Source: Polyangiaceae bacterium (GTDB lineage: Bacteria; Myxococcota_A; Polyangia; Polyangiales; Polyangiaceae). Taken from it: 64,000 nt of DNA. A program made the translations under genes and the position numbers. Below, in pieces: positions 8,331 to 16,046 of this stretch (within the stretch, counting starts at the first letter, position 1; the number at the start of each line of letters is the position of its first letter). The DNA is taken from positions 62,001 through 126,000 of the forward strand of contig JADJXL010000025.1 in assembly GCA_016715885.1 (NCBI GenBank), written 5' to 3'. The notes below the pieces were generated by a model. The model worked only from the letters and a program-made list of their open reading frames with translations, was not told the origin of the DNA and did not search any database.

Positions 8331-8958
8331 ACGCCATGTCTACCACGCTTCGACATGCGTGGGAAGCAGGAAAAGCGCCCCTTTCTGCACAAAAGTTTGC
8401 GACTGCGACGAACCGCACGGCCGGACGTTACCACGGACGAACCATTCATCAAGGAAAACGTTCGTCAAGACGATTTTTTGACACGGCGTGGGCAAACCCA
8501 CGGAACCGCGGGAAACGCGAGGCCGGAAGGTTTTTCGCGGGGTCCCGAGGTCGAGCATTACGATGCCAATGCCAGGCACGAAAACACGATCAGTGCATTT
8601 CCGTTGCTTGACGCCGCGCGACGTTGAAGATGCCAACTTGGAACCGTGTGCCAGCACCGCATCGAGATGCCCACGGCTCGGTTGGGCAACCGAGTCGACG
8701 CCTGCGCCAAACTTTTCGCTTGACACATCCTCGCACACCCATCGGTCGAGCTCATGTGGTGCGTCCCGGATACGTCGATGGCGGAGCACGCGTCAGTCTG
8801 CATGGGCTCGCTGCGCGTCGCGAGACGGCCTTCTTCTCCACACTCGAGCTCGTCCGTGTGGAGGTTTCTCCACGAAGCCTCCACGAACGCATCACGACTC
8901 CTCCGTGGACCGCGGGCGTTCCATGGTTCATCCTGGGCTCGCAGCACGAGGCACTTTC
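8331..8958. other. 628-bp gap before uppS without a supportable gene
   Basis: Frames here are short, overlap on both strands and have no recognisable domains. The uppS frame stays open upstream to 8488, but that extension is Arg/Ser/Thr-rich and unlike the family, so I read it as non-coding. The only structure seen is a 30-bp segment at 8697-8726 that matches 7237-7266 at 28 of 30 positions and contains TTGACA. Confidence 0.5.
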
Positions 8959-9696
8959 ATGAACAACCGTTCGCTTCCTGAGCACATCGCCATCATTCTC
9001 GACGGCAACGGCCGCTGGGCAACATCGCGTGGTCTTGCACGTACGCAAGGACACGAAGCAGGGGCCGCCAAGGCGCGCCTTGCGGTTCGAGTTTGCCATG
9101 AGCGGCGGATTCCGGTGCTCACGCTCTACGCATGGAGTGCCGCCAATTGGTCGCGCCCCGCCGATGAAATCGACAACTTGATGCGCATCTGCCGAACGTT
9201 TGCCGAGGAAGTGTGCGACGAGTACATCGAACGAGGCATTCGGGTCGTCGTCATCGGCGACATCGACGATGAAGTGCCTTCGGCGACGCGCAAGGCGACC
9301 GAGCGGCTGGTCGAGCGAACGGCGGGTGGTCGTTCGATGACGCTTGCCTTGGCGCTCAACTATGGCGGGCGTCGAGACATGGTGTCAGCGATGCGGGCTG
9401 TCGCGGCGCAAGCTCGAGCTGGCCTGCTTTTGCCCGAGGACATCGATCCGGGCACGGTGCGTCGTTTCCTGAGCACGAGTGAGCTTCCCGATGCAGATCT
9501 TGTGATTCGCACGGGCGGCGAGCGGCGTCTCAGCGACTTTTTGCCGTACGAAGCTGCGTTTGCAGAGCTATTTTTCACCGACACACTCTGGCCGGACTTC
9601 ACCGAAGCGACGCTCGACGAGGCGCTTGCTTCGTTTGGCCATCGTCAGCGCCGGTTTGGGCGCACGAGTGAGCAGGTCATCCCCGTTTCGATCTGA
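8959..9696 (+). CDS. uppS: Isoprenyl transferase (undecaprenyl diphosphate synthase family)
   Basis: This 245-residue cis-prenyltransferase condenses isopentenyl diphosphate units onto farnesyl diphosphate. The product is the C55 lipid carrier for peptidoglycan and polysaccharide synthesis. The start at 8959 gives the family's usual opening: H-I-A-I-I-L-D-G-N-G-R-W with catalytic Asp15. Other signatures are LTLYAWSAANWSRP near 55, LALNYGGRRD near 135, and the C-terminal RTGGERRLSDFLPYE block that binds the homoallylic substrate. The length matches E. coli UppS (253 aa). The gene stands alone, followed by tRNA-Arg. Some homologues make other chain lengths, and the sequence does not settle that. 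Confidence 0.93.
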   Translation: MNNRSLPEHIAIILDGNGRWATSRGLARTQGHEAGAAKARLAVRVCHERRIPVLTLYAWSAANWSRPADEIDNLMRICRTFAEEVCDEYIERGIRVVVIGDIDDEVPSATRKATERLVERTAGGRSMTLALALNYGGRRDMVSAMRAVAAQARAGLLLPEDIDPGTVRRFLSTSELPDADLVIRTGGERRLSDFLPYEAAFAELFFTDTLWPDFTEATLDEALASFGHRQRRFGRTSEQVIPVSI

Positions 9697-9711
9697 AGAC
9701 GATCGAACCTC

Positions 9712-9741
9712 TTGGCACGACGGCCCAGTTCCGATTATCCT
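9712..9741 (+). promoter_or_regulatory. Candidate sigma70-type promoter for tRNA-Arg
   Basis: TTGGCA (9712-9717) and TATCCT (9736-9741) are separated by 18 bp and end 13 bp before the tRNA gene. Spacing and position fit a housekeeping promoter. Neither hexamer is perfect. Confidence 0.4.
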
Positions 9742-9754
9742 GGCGCGCATCCGA

Positions 9755-9828
9755 GCGCCCGTAGCTCAGTTGGATAGAGCAGCGGCCTTCTAAGCCGCGG
9801 GTCGCAGGTTCGAGTCCTGCCGGGCGTG
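9755..9828 (+). tRNA. tRNA-Arg (anticodon UCU)
   Basis: The cloverleaf is complete. The 7-bp acceptor stem GCGCCCG pairs with CGGGCGT (closing pair G-U). The D arm is GCTC-AGTTGGATA-GAGC. The anticodon stem GCGGC/GCCGC carries the loop CTTCTAA with anticodon TCT. The T arm GCAGG-TTCGAGT-CCTGC is canonical. The discriminator is G and CCA is not encoded. It reads AGA codons. A palindromic C-rich repeat follows 30 bp downstream. Confidence 0.97.
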
Positions 9829-9846
9829 CCTCGCTTCGCTACTTGC

Positions 9847-9886
9847 CCCTCACCCCCTACCCCCCTCTCCCGGTGGGAGAGGGGGG
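9847..9886. repeat. C-tract hairpin, repeat family D
   Basis: CTCACCCCCTACCCCCCTCTCCC is followed by its inverted partner GGGAGAGGGGGG, making a stem of about 11 bp with a 3-4 base loop, then AATTT. The same composition recurs at 47911-47964 and twice at 51118-51250. Sitting just after a tRNA and before an unrelated gene, it could end transcription, but there is no T-run. Confidence 0.6.
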
Positions 9887-9956
9887 AATTTCCAAGAGGG
9901 AGCAGAGAGAGAGCGGGGATGGGCCGAGTGTGATCAGCTCCAGGGAACGAGGCACG

Positions 9957-10400
9957 ATGAATCTGAATCTTCTTTGCGCGACGATCGCCATCGGCGCGCT
10001 GGGCATCGCAGGCTGCGCGGGCAATTCGACGGACACGTACAAGGGTGAGGCCGTCGAGTCGGGCACGATCAAGATTGCCGTGACGGGCACCGACAACGTG
10101 GCGAAGAACGAATCGCCGCCACGCAAGCTCGAAAATCAGACGGTGACGGTGACGCGAAACGGCGGCAAGTACACGGCGAAGTTCGGCAATTGCGAGCTGT
10201 CGGGCGAATCGAGCACGTCGAACATGGCCGTCGTCAAGAATAGCTGCGAAGTCAAGGTAGCCAACTGGGAAGGCAAGCTCCCTCTTTCGGCGACTTTGTC
10301 TTTTGGTGAAGGCGGAGCGCTGAAGATGGAGGTCCTTGGTACGACCAAGAACGACAACGCGGTCGTCACGTACGAGTGGACCTTCACGGGCAAGAAGTAG
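9957..10400 (+). CDS. Small secreted lipoprotein, hypothetical
   Basis: The start is the ATG opening a lipoprotein signal peptide (MNLNLLCATIAIGALGIAGC, lipobox IAGC). The upstream frame to 9843 runs through a C-rich repeat and is not coding. The mature part (about 128 aa) alternates short polar and hydrophobic strands and has two Cys (NCELSG, NSCEVK) about 24 residues apart that may pair. This suggests a small beta-sandwich exposed to the periplasm or surface. I do not recognise a family. The methyltransferase starts 17 bp downstream on the same strand. Confidence 0.82.
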   Translation: MNLNLLCATIAIGALGIAGCAGNSTDTYKGEAVESGTIKIAVTGTDNVAKNESPPRKLENQTVTVTRNGGKYTAKFGNCELSGESSTSNMAVVKNSCEVKVANWEGKLPLSATLSFGEGGALKMEVLGTTKNDNAVVTYEWTFTGKK

Positions 10401-10416
10401 CGCCGACCGGGGACGC

Positions 10417-12237
10417 GTGAATCGCGACGAGCGACGGAGGCGCGGCGTTCACTACACGACCGAGCCGCACATTCTTCGCGTCCTGCGACCTTTGTTTCTC
10501 GAACAGCTCGAAAGTCAACTGCAAGCTGCATCGACGGCGAATGCAGTTTGCGCGTTCCTCGAGCGCCTTGGTTCCCTGACGTTTTTCGATCCGGCCTGCG
10601 GGACGGGTAATTTTCTCGTCGTGGCCTATCGGCTTGTCCGTGGGCTCGAGACGCGAGCGCTTCGGCGGCTAATGGATGGCGGCGCATCCTTGGCGCAGGT
10701 CGTCGAGCGGGCTGGGCGTGTGGGGTTGCATCAGTTTCACGGCATCGAGATAGACGGCCGAGCGGCATCGATAGCGCGGGAGGCATTGCGCAGGGCGGAG
10801 CTCGAGGAGGACGAGCTTGCAGGGGAATTGCGGCGGCGCACCATTTCGGGAGGGGGGCCGAACGTGGTCGTTGCGAATGCATTACGGATCGATTGGAACG
10901 ACGTGCTCGCTGCGGATCGGGCGGCGTATGTATTTGGGAATCCGCCGTTCGTCGGGATGGCGTGGATGACGCCCGAGCAGCAGGAGGATCGGCGACTGGC
11001 TTTTGCATTTGCGGGCGGTCGAGGGCTTCGCGTGGGGCGGCTCGATTATGCGGCGAGCTGGCTTGCGAAGAGCATTTCGTACGGCATGGGAAGGCCCTTG
11101 CGTTTTGCGTATGTCGTGACGAATTCGATGAGCCAAGGGGAGCATCCGCGAAGTTTGGGGCCGATCTTTTTGCAGCACGGATACCACGTGGATTTTGCGT
11201 ATCGAACGTTTCCTTGGAGGTCGAGCGAATCGCAGAGGGCCAATGTGCACGTCGTCATCGTTGGGTTTTCACAGGTGGACGGCATAACGAAACGGATTTT
11301 TGATTGCGAGAGGTCGGATGAGCAGCCGACCGTGAAATATGCCAAAAACATCAATTTGTATTTGACCGACGGTCCCGATGTATTTCCGGAGAAGCGAAGA
11401 GCGCCGCTACGTGCGGGTTATCCTGTTGCGACGAAGGGTAGTCAGCCGACGGATGGCGGGTTTTTGATTGTGGAGCCGGGGGAGCTCGACGAGGTGCTAG
11501 CCGATCCCATTGCGAGGGGTTACGTGCGCAGGTACATGCAGGCCAAGGAATTTCTTTGGGACAGGCCGAGGTATTGTTTGTGGCTCGAGGGGGCGACATT
11601 GGCGGAGATCGAAGGGTCGGCTCTATTGCGGCGGCGCACGGAGGCGGTGCGTCGATTGCGGGAAGGCTCGCGGACGGCGGCGGTGCGCGAGCATGCGGCG
11701 ACGCCGGGGCTGTTTACGCAAATAAGGCAGCCGAAAGAGCGTTACTTGGCGCTGCCCGAGGTATCGTCGGAGAAGCGAAAATGGATTCCGGCGGCATTTT
11801 TGGGGCCCGAGGTGATAGCGGGGAACAAATTGATCACGTTGCGAGGTGCGGACATGTGGCATTTTGGCATGTTGCAATCGAGCATGTTCATGGCGTGGGT
11901 GCGCGTGATGGCGGGGCGGATGAAGAGTGACATCAGCATATCGCCGGACCTGACGTATTCGACGTTTCCGTTTCCGGATGCGGAAGATGCGGCACGAGAG
12001 CGCGTGATGCGGGCGGCAGAGGGCGTGCTGAGAACGAGGAAAACGTTTGCGGGCAAGAGTTTGGGGGAGCTTTACGATGCGCGGGGCATGCCGGGCGAAT
12101 TGGATGCGGCGCATGGGGCGCTCGACGGGGAAGTGGATGCGCTGTTTGCGGAGGGGCGGGTGTTTGGCGGGGATGCGGAGCGGGTGGAGGTGCTTCTGGA
12201 GAAGTATTCAGCCGAGCACGAACGGAGCCATCGATAA
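10417..12237 (+). CDS. MmeI-like DNA adenine methyltransferase lacking the nuclease half
   Basis: This 606-residue protein is predicted to methylate adenine N6 in DNA. Motif I (DPACGTGNFL, Asp58) binds S-adenosylmethionine, and FGNPPF near 173-178 is the catalytic motif IV. A long target-recognition and C-terminal region follows. Full-length type IIL enzymes such as MmeI (about 900 aa) carry an N-terminal PD-ExK nuclease and helical spacer fused to this part. Here the GTG start at 10417 gives RRRRGVHYTTEPHILRVLRPLF, which is where the methyltransferase half begins in such fusions. The upstream DNA encodes an unrelated lipoprotein. It is therefore either a solitary modification enzyme or a truncated R-M enzyme. 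No separate nuclease gene is adjacent. Confidence 0.85.
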   Translation: MNRDERRRRGVHYTTEPHILRVLRPLFLEQLESQLQAASTANAVCAFLERLGSLTFFDPACGTGNFLVVAYRLVRGLETRALRRLMDGGASLAQVVERAGRVGLHQFHGIEIDGRAASIAREALRRAELEEDELAGELRRRTISGGGPNVVVANALRIDWNDVLAADRAAYVFGNPPFVGMAWMTPEQQEDRRLAFAFAGGRGLRVGRLDYAASWLAKSISYGMGRPLRFAYVVTNSMSQGEHPRSLGPIFLQHGYHVDFAYRTFPWRSSESQRANVHVVIVGFSQVDGITKRIFDCERSDEQPTVKYAKNINLYLTDGPDVFPEKRRAPLRAGYPVATKGSQPTDGGFLIVEPGELDEVLADPIARGYVRRYMQAKEFLWDRPRYCLWLEGATLAEIEGSALLRRRTEAVRRLREGSRTAAVREHAATPGLFTQIRQPKERYLALPEVSSEKRKWIPAAFLGPEVIAGNKLITLRGADMWHFGMLQSSMFMAWVRVMAGRMKSDISISPDLTYSTFPFPDAEDAARERVMRAAEGVLRTRKTFAGKSLGELYDARGMPGELDAAHGALDGEVDALFAEGRVFGGDAERVEVLLEKYSAEHERSHR

Positions 12238-12247
12238 TGTTACCACA

Positions 12248-12505
12248 TCACGTTCTACCCTTGAGCACCCTCACTCCGAAAAACCCCACAATCGCTGCGG
12301 CGAGCGGCATCGGCCCCGATTTCCCGATGAGCCCAAATGCCACGCACACGAGCACCAAGCGAATTGCAAACAATACCGCTGGACGTGCTCGTTCGCCTGT
12401 CTCGCGATGAATCCGTTCACCCTCCGCGACCGCGCGAGCATGCACCACGCCCAGCGCCACGCCTACCGCCAGGAACACCACGATGCGAAGGATGAACCCG
12501 ATCAT
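12248..12505 (-). CDS. Small membrane protein, possibly AtpR/ATP synthase subunit I-like
   Basis: This 85-residue protein has a hydrophobic N-terminal segment (about 3-22), a charged middle (RAVAEGERIHRETGERARP), and a second hydrophobic block from 45 to 80 (RLVLVCVAFGLIGKSGPMPL and on). Two or three membrane spans are likely. The C-terminal pattern resembles small AtpR/subunit I-type proteins, but no ATP synthase genes are nearby, so that label is only a resemblance. Codon use fits the genome. It ends 11 bp from the convergent methyltransferase. Confidence 0.6.
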   Translation of the reverse strand: MIGFILRIVVFLAVGVALGVVHARAVAEGERIHRETGERARPAVLFAIRLVLVCVAFGLIGKSGPMPLAAAIVGFFGVRVLKGRT

Positions 12506-12565
12506 TTCGCTTCGATGCTAACCGATTGCGGCCCAAACGACAAACGGAAACGAGCCTTGGAGAAA

Positions 12566-12760
12566 GGTCGTAGCGCGATTTTTTCCGGCGCTTGCGGGGG
12601 GTCCCACTGTTCGAGCCCGCGTAGCGGGCGAGTTTGGGGGGAACCGCGAGTGCCGGAAAAAATCCGCGCTACGACCGGGGTCACACAACCCATCGAGCGA
12701 GTTTGGGGGGAATTGCAAGTGCCAGAGAAAAATCGCGCTACGACCGGGGTCACACAACCC
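12566..12760. repeat. Repeat family B: long inverted repeat plus direct half-copy
   Basis: Arm 1 (12566-12597) and arm 2 (12644-12676) are complementary over about 32 bp, with one indel and two mismatches. They flank a core at 12598-12643 that contains GAGCCCGCGTAGCGGGCGAG, itself a hairpin. A direct repeat of the core end plus arm 2 (12627-12691) follows at 12688-12757. A second locus at 36831-36920 has almost the same core but quite different arms. The 275 bp between genes at 12505 and 12781 is mostly this repeat. Confidence 0.8.
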
Positions 12761-12780
12761 AAACGTCGTCCGCTGTCCTT

Positions 12781-14457
12781 CTATCGCAGGTGTCCATATA
12801 CCTGTTTACCGCCCACCACGACTGCCACGATCTTCGTATCCAGTAGCTCCCGGCCCGCCGTGAGCTCTTTCTCGAACACCGTCAAATCCGCCACGTAACC
12901 CGGCGCAATTTTGCCGCGGCTGTTTTCCGCAAACGCCGCATACGCCGGCCCCGTCGTAAACCCTGCAATCGCTTCGTCCAGCGTCACCCGCTGCTCCGGC
13001 AGAAACCCTCCCGGCGGATTCCCCGCTGGATCCTGACGACTCACCGCAGCCCAAATCCCCAGCAGCGGCGACGGCTCCTCCACCGGAAAGTCCGATCCGA
13101 ATACCAAAAATGCCCCCGCTTTCTCCAGCGACCGCCATGCATACGCGCCCGCCAATCGATCCGGTCCCAGCCGCGCCGGCGCCCACGGCATGTCGCTCGT
13201 CGCGTGCGTCGGCTGCATCGATGCGATTACCCCAATCTGCGCAAACCGACCCATGTCCTCAGGCGACACCACCTGCGCATGCTCGACACGAAATCGCAAT
13301 GCCTTCGCGCGCCCTTCACCAATGGATGAAAACGCATCCAGCACTTCACGATTGGCCTTGTCTCCAATCGCGTGCACCGCAAGCTGAAAACCTGCATCCG
13401 CCGCAACCTTCGCCGCTCGGCCCAGCGCTTCGCCATTCATGATGGATAACCCCGACGAGCTCGGTTCGTCCTCGTACGGCTGAAGCAGCGATGCCCCGCG
13501 CGAGCCAAGCGCTCCATCGGCAAACAGTTTTACCCCGCGCAGCACGAACATCGCCGTGCCCGATTCGTCTTGGTCCGGCTTGCGCCCTGAGAGCAGCCCG
13601 AGCTGCGCGTCCCCCGCAAGATACCCATACACGCGAATCGGCAGCCGCCCTTCCGCCGCGAGCTTGCGATATGCCGCAATCGTCGCGTCGTCGATCCCCA
13701 TCTCGTGCACCCCGGACAAACCGAGCGACAATGCCGTGTCCGCCGCTCGCAGAATGCGTCGTTCGCGAGCATCTTGCGATTCTGCAGGCATTTTGTTTTG
13801 CACGAGGTCCATCGCATTGTCGATGAATACCCCCGTTGGCTCCCCCTTTTCATCGCGCATGATACGCCCGCCCGGAGGGTCCACCGCCTTTTGATCGATC
13901 CCCGCCGCACGCATCGCTGCCTGGTTTGCCCATAATGCGTGACCATCGATGCGCGTCAGCACCACCGGCCGATCCGGAACGGCCGCATCGAGCGGCACGT
14001 GCGTCGGAAAAACTGCCGGCGTGAACAAATTCTGATCCCACCCTCGCCCCGTGATCCATTCACCACTCGGACGCCCCTTTGCCGCGTCTGCAACACTTCG
14101 AGCGACCTCCTCGGGGCTCTTCTTCCCACGCACGTCGAGCGATTCCTGTGCAACGCCCAGCCCGTGCAAATGGCAATGCCCATCCACCAATCCCGGTACA
14201 ATGGCGCTCCCCGCAAGCCGCACCGTGCGCGTGTTCGGACCGACAAACGCCGATACCTCGGCTTCCGTGCCGACGGCAACGATACGATCGCCCGCGACCG
14301 CGAGCGCCTCCGCCCGAGGTTTCCCCGGGTCCATCGTGCGAATGGATGCTCCGACAATCACGAAATCGGCCGCCGTGCCGGATTTCGGCGCCGCCGCGGG
14401 AGCCGACGCACAACCAGCGGCGAAAAGTCCAATGCCGAGGGCAATCGCTTTGCTCAT
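12781..14457 (-). CDS. Amidohydrolase, YtcJ-like, lipoprotein form
   Basis: This is a metal-dependent hydrolase of the amidohydrolase superfamily (YtcJ/LAF3 type, usually 530-580 aa). I start it at the ATG that gives MSKAIALGIGLFAAGC, a lipoprotein signal with lipobox. A second ATG 15 bp upstream (14472) adds five residues. Metal ligands are visible as GLVDGHCHLHGLG near 95, ITGRGWDQN near 140, and AVHAIGDKANREVL near 360. FGSDFPVEEPSPLLG near 455 carries the terminal Asp ligand. The substrate is unknown; relatives hydrolyse amides or formamides. Membrane anchoring implies action outside the cytoplasm. It stands alone, with a repeat cluster at its 3' end. Confidence 0.88.
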   Translation of the reverse strand: MSKAIALGIGLFAAGCASAPAAAPKSGTAADFVIVGASIRTMDPGKPRAEALAVAGDRIVAVGTEAEVSAFVGPNTRTVRLAGSAIVPGLVDGHCHLHGLGVAQESLDVRGKKSPEEVARSVADAAKGRPSGEWITGRGWDQNLFTPAVFPTHVPLDAAVPDRPVVLTRIDGHALWANQAAMRAAGIDQKAVDPPGGRIMRDEKGEPTGVFIDNAMDLVQNKMPAESQDARERRILRAADTALSLGLSGVHEMGIDDATIAAYRKLAAEGRLPIRVYGYLAGDAQLGLLSGRKPDQDESGTAMFVLRGVKLFADGALGSRGASLLQPYEDEPSSSGLSIMNGEALGRAAKVAADAGFQLAVHAIGDKANREVLDAFSSIGEGRAKALRFRVEHAQVVSPEDMGRFAQIGVIASMQPTHATSDMPWAPARLGPDRLAGAYAWRSLEKAGAFLVFGSDFPVEEPSPLLGIWAAVSRQDPAGNPPGGFLPEQRVTLDEAIAGFTTGPAYAAFAENSRGKIAPGYVADLTVFEKELTAGRELLDTKIVAVVVGGKQVYGHLR

Positions 14458-14523
14458 GACCACCCTATACAATGAATTGGTAACGTTGGGAAGCGCCGGA
14501 CGAAGGCTAGAAAGAAAAACCGC

Positions 14524-14787
14524 TCAGGTCGCGGGTACGGTCGTCTTCAGACTATCGACCGCATGCACGGGCGCATCGTTTCCCTGCATCAAGTGCGCAA
14601 TCGCTGAAAGCACCAAACGGTGCTTTTCGAGCGTGTTCTTGCCCGCGAATGCTCGGCTTACGACATCGATTTCATAATGTCCACCGCCGCCGCGTACGGA
14701 AACGACCGCATCGGTCAGCTTTTCTTTCACCGCACGCTCGATGGCGTCCGGTATCGAACCTTGAAACGTCGTCGGATGATGAGACAT
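14524..14787 (-). CDS. bolA: BolA family protein
   Basis: This 87-residue protein has the BolA/YrbA stress-protein fold. IERAVKEKL opens the first helix, GGHYEIDVVS is the central strand, FAGKNTLEKHRLV carries the conserved His-Arg signature, and VHAVDSLKT is the last strand. BolA proteins bind CGFS glutaredoxins through a shared [2Fe-2S] cluster and take part in Fe-S trafficking or iron sensing. A GAGGAGC Shine-Dalgarno sequence precedes the ATG. The gene immediately upstream on the same strand, 26 bp away, encodes a CGFS glutaredoxin fusion, its expected partner. Co-transcription is very likely. Confidence 0.93.
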   Translation of the reverse strand: MSHHPTTFQGSIPDAIERAVKEKLTDAVVSVRGGGGHYEIDVVSRAFAGKNTLEKHRLVLSAIAHLMQGNDAPVHAVDSLKTTVPAT

Positions 14788-14813
14788 CGATCTTGCTCCT
14801 CGTTACGCTATTC

Positions 14814-15746
14814 TCAATATCGCGGCACGCTAGGATCGACCTTCACCGACCACGCATCGATCCCGCCCTCGACATTGTAAATCTTGGAAAAACCCTGCGA
14901 GATGAAATGCTCTGCCGCCGAACGGCTACGCACGCCGTGATGGCAAAGAAACGCAATCGGCGTGTCTTTCGGAAGCCCCTCGAGACGCGAAAGCTCCTCC
15001 CGGTCGAGCGGCCTTGCTGCTTCAATGCTCGCAATGTCTCGCTCCCGCTCGGTACGCACGTCGATGAGCAACAAATTCTTGTCGTTATCGAGCATTTCCT
15101 TCAGCTTCGGCGCCGTGATGGTCCGGACGCGCGGAGGTTCATTGGGATTCTCAATCTTGAACCCTCCCCCCTCCGGCCCCTCGATGAACTCAATCGATAC
15201 GCCATTCGCCCGCCGAGCGCTCGAACGATCGACCAGCATCACGAGCCCATCGCCCACGTCCAGCTCGAAATCACCCGCCATCCGCTGGCTCATGTACAGC
15301 CCATATTCGAAACGCGGACTCACCTCGAATCGCAAAAGCTCGCCCGGAGACTCCTTCGCCGCTTCGAGGAATTCCCGCCGAGCAGGCTCGCTCACCGTGA
15401 TGGCTGGCGCGCGAAGTTCCTTTGCAGCCGAAACGCCCAGCTTCTCCAATAGCTCCCCGTTTTGCCGCATCTCTCGCACGATGTCCGCTCCGCCGACGAA
15501 CTCGCCCGCGATGTAAAGCTGCGGAATCGTTGGCCAGTTCGAGTATGCTTTGATGCCATCACGAATCTCGGCATCCTCGAGCACGTTCACCGTCGCGTAC
15601 TGTTCGATGAGGTCGTCGAGGATCTCCACGACGCTTCCCGAAAAACCGCACTGCGGAACCTGTCGGTTCCCCTTCATGAACAACACAACCCGATCCGACT
15701 GGATCAACGCCTCGATTCGCGCTTTGATCGGCTCACTCACGTTCAT
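14814..15746 (-). CDS. CGFS monothiol glutaredoxin fused to HesB-like and rhodanese domains
   Basis: This is a three-domain 310-residue protein. Residues 1-105 are a Grx4-type glutaredoxin with CGFS at 33-36 and the WPTIPQLYIAGEFVGG glutathione site. Residues about 115-200 resemble the HesB/IscA A-type fold, but I see none of its three Cys ligands; the usual C-x-C end reads as GGGFKIENPN. Residues about 210-310 are a rhodanese with active Cys268 in FLCHHGVRS. The start at 15746 has an AGGGAAG ribosome site; a start 30 bp upstream would add MARDHAKGRA. It is likely to relay Fe-S or sulfane sulfur with the co-transcribed BolA protein. Confidence 0.92.
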   Translation of the reverse strand: MNVSEPIKARIEALIQSDRVVLFMKGNRQVPQCGFSGSVVEILDDLIEQYATVNVLEDAEIRDGIKAYSNWPTIPQLYIAGEFVGGADIVREMRQNGELLEKLGVSAAKELRAPAITVSEPARREFLEAAKESPGELLRFEVSPRFEYGLYMSQRMAGDFELDVGDGLVMLVDRSSARRANGVSIEFIEGPEGGGFKIENPNEPPRVRTITAPKLKEMLDNDKNLLLIDVRTERERDIASIEAARPLDREELSRLEGLPKDTPIAFLCHHGVRSRSAAEHFISQGFSKIYNVEGGIDAWSVKVDPSVPRY

Positions 15747-15776
15747 CGCTCTTCCCTTCGCGTGGTCGCGCGCCAC

Positions 15777-16046
15777 TCTTCCACATTCCTCAAGGTTCCG
15801 CTACGTTATTTTTGCACGTTGAAACCACGCCAGTGTTTGAGGTAGGGTTTCAATTCCGATCCGGGGGGTATGGGGGGCAGAGCAGTCGGCTCGTCTTTTG
15901 GGCGTAGCCCAAAAGACTCAAAGAGCCGCCTGCGAGCCCCCCATCGTGACTGGCCTCGCGAAGCGCGCGTCCCACGCGCGCGGAGCGAGCGTTCAAATCC
16001 AGGCCCGGTTCCAAAAAATTTCTGGTAGGCTCCCGGCCCGCCGCAC
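15777..16046. other. Intergenic region with hairpin repeat (family C)
   Basis: The 270 bp between divergent genes holds a C/G-rich structured repeat. CCGGGGGGTATGGGGGG starts at 15862 and TGCGAGCCCCCCAT closes it near 15948. A tight inner stem, TTTTGGGC-GTA-GCCCAAAA (15896-15914), lies between them. The GGGGGGTATGGGGGG end recurs in inverted form at 45328-45352. GCGCGCGTCCCACGCGCGC near 15964 is another palindrome. I see no clear promoter for either gene. Confidence 0.55.

Noticed and set aside
8488..8958. N-terminal extension of UppS
   Set aside because: The family starts at the residues coded from 8959; the upstream part is low-quality sequence.
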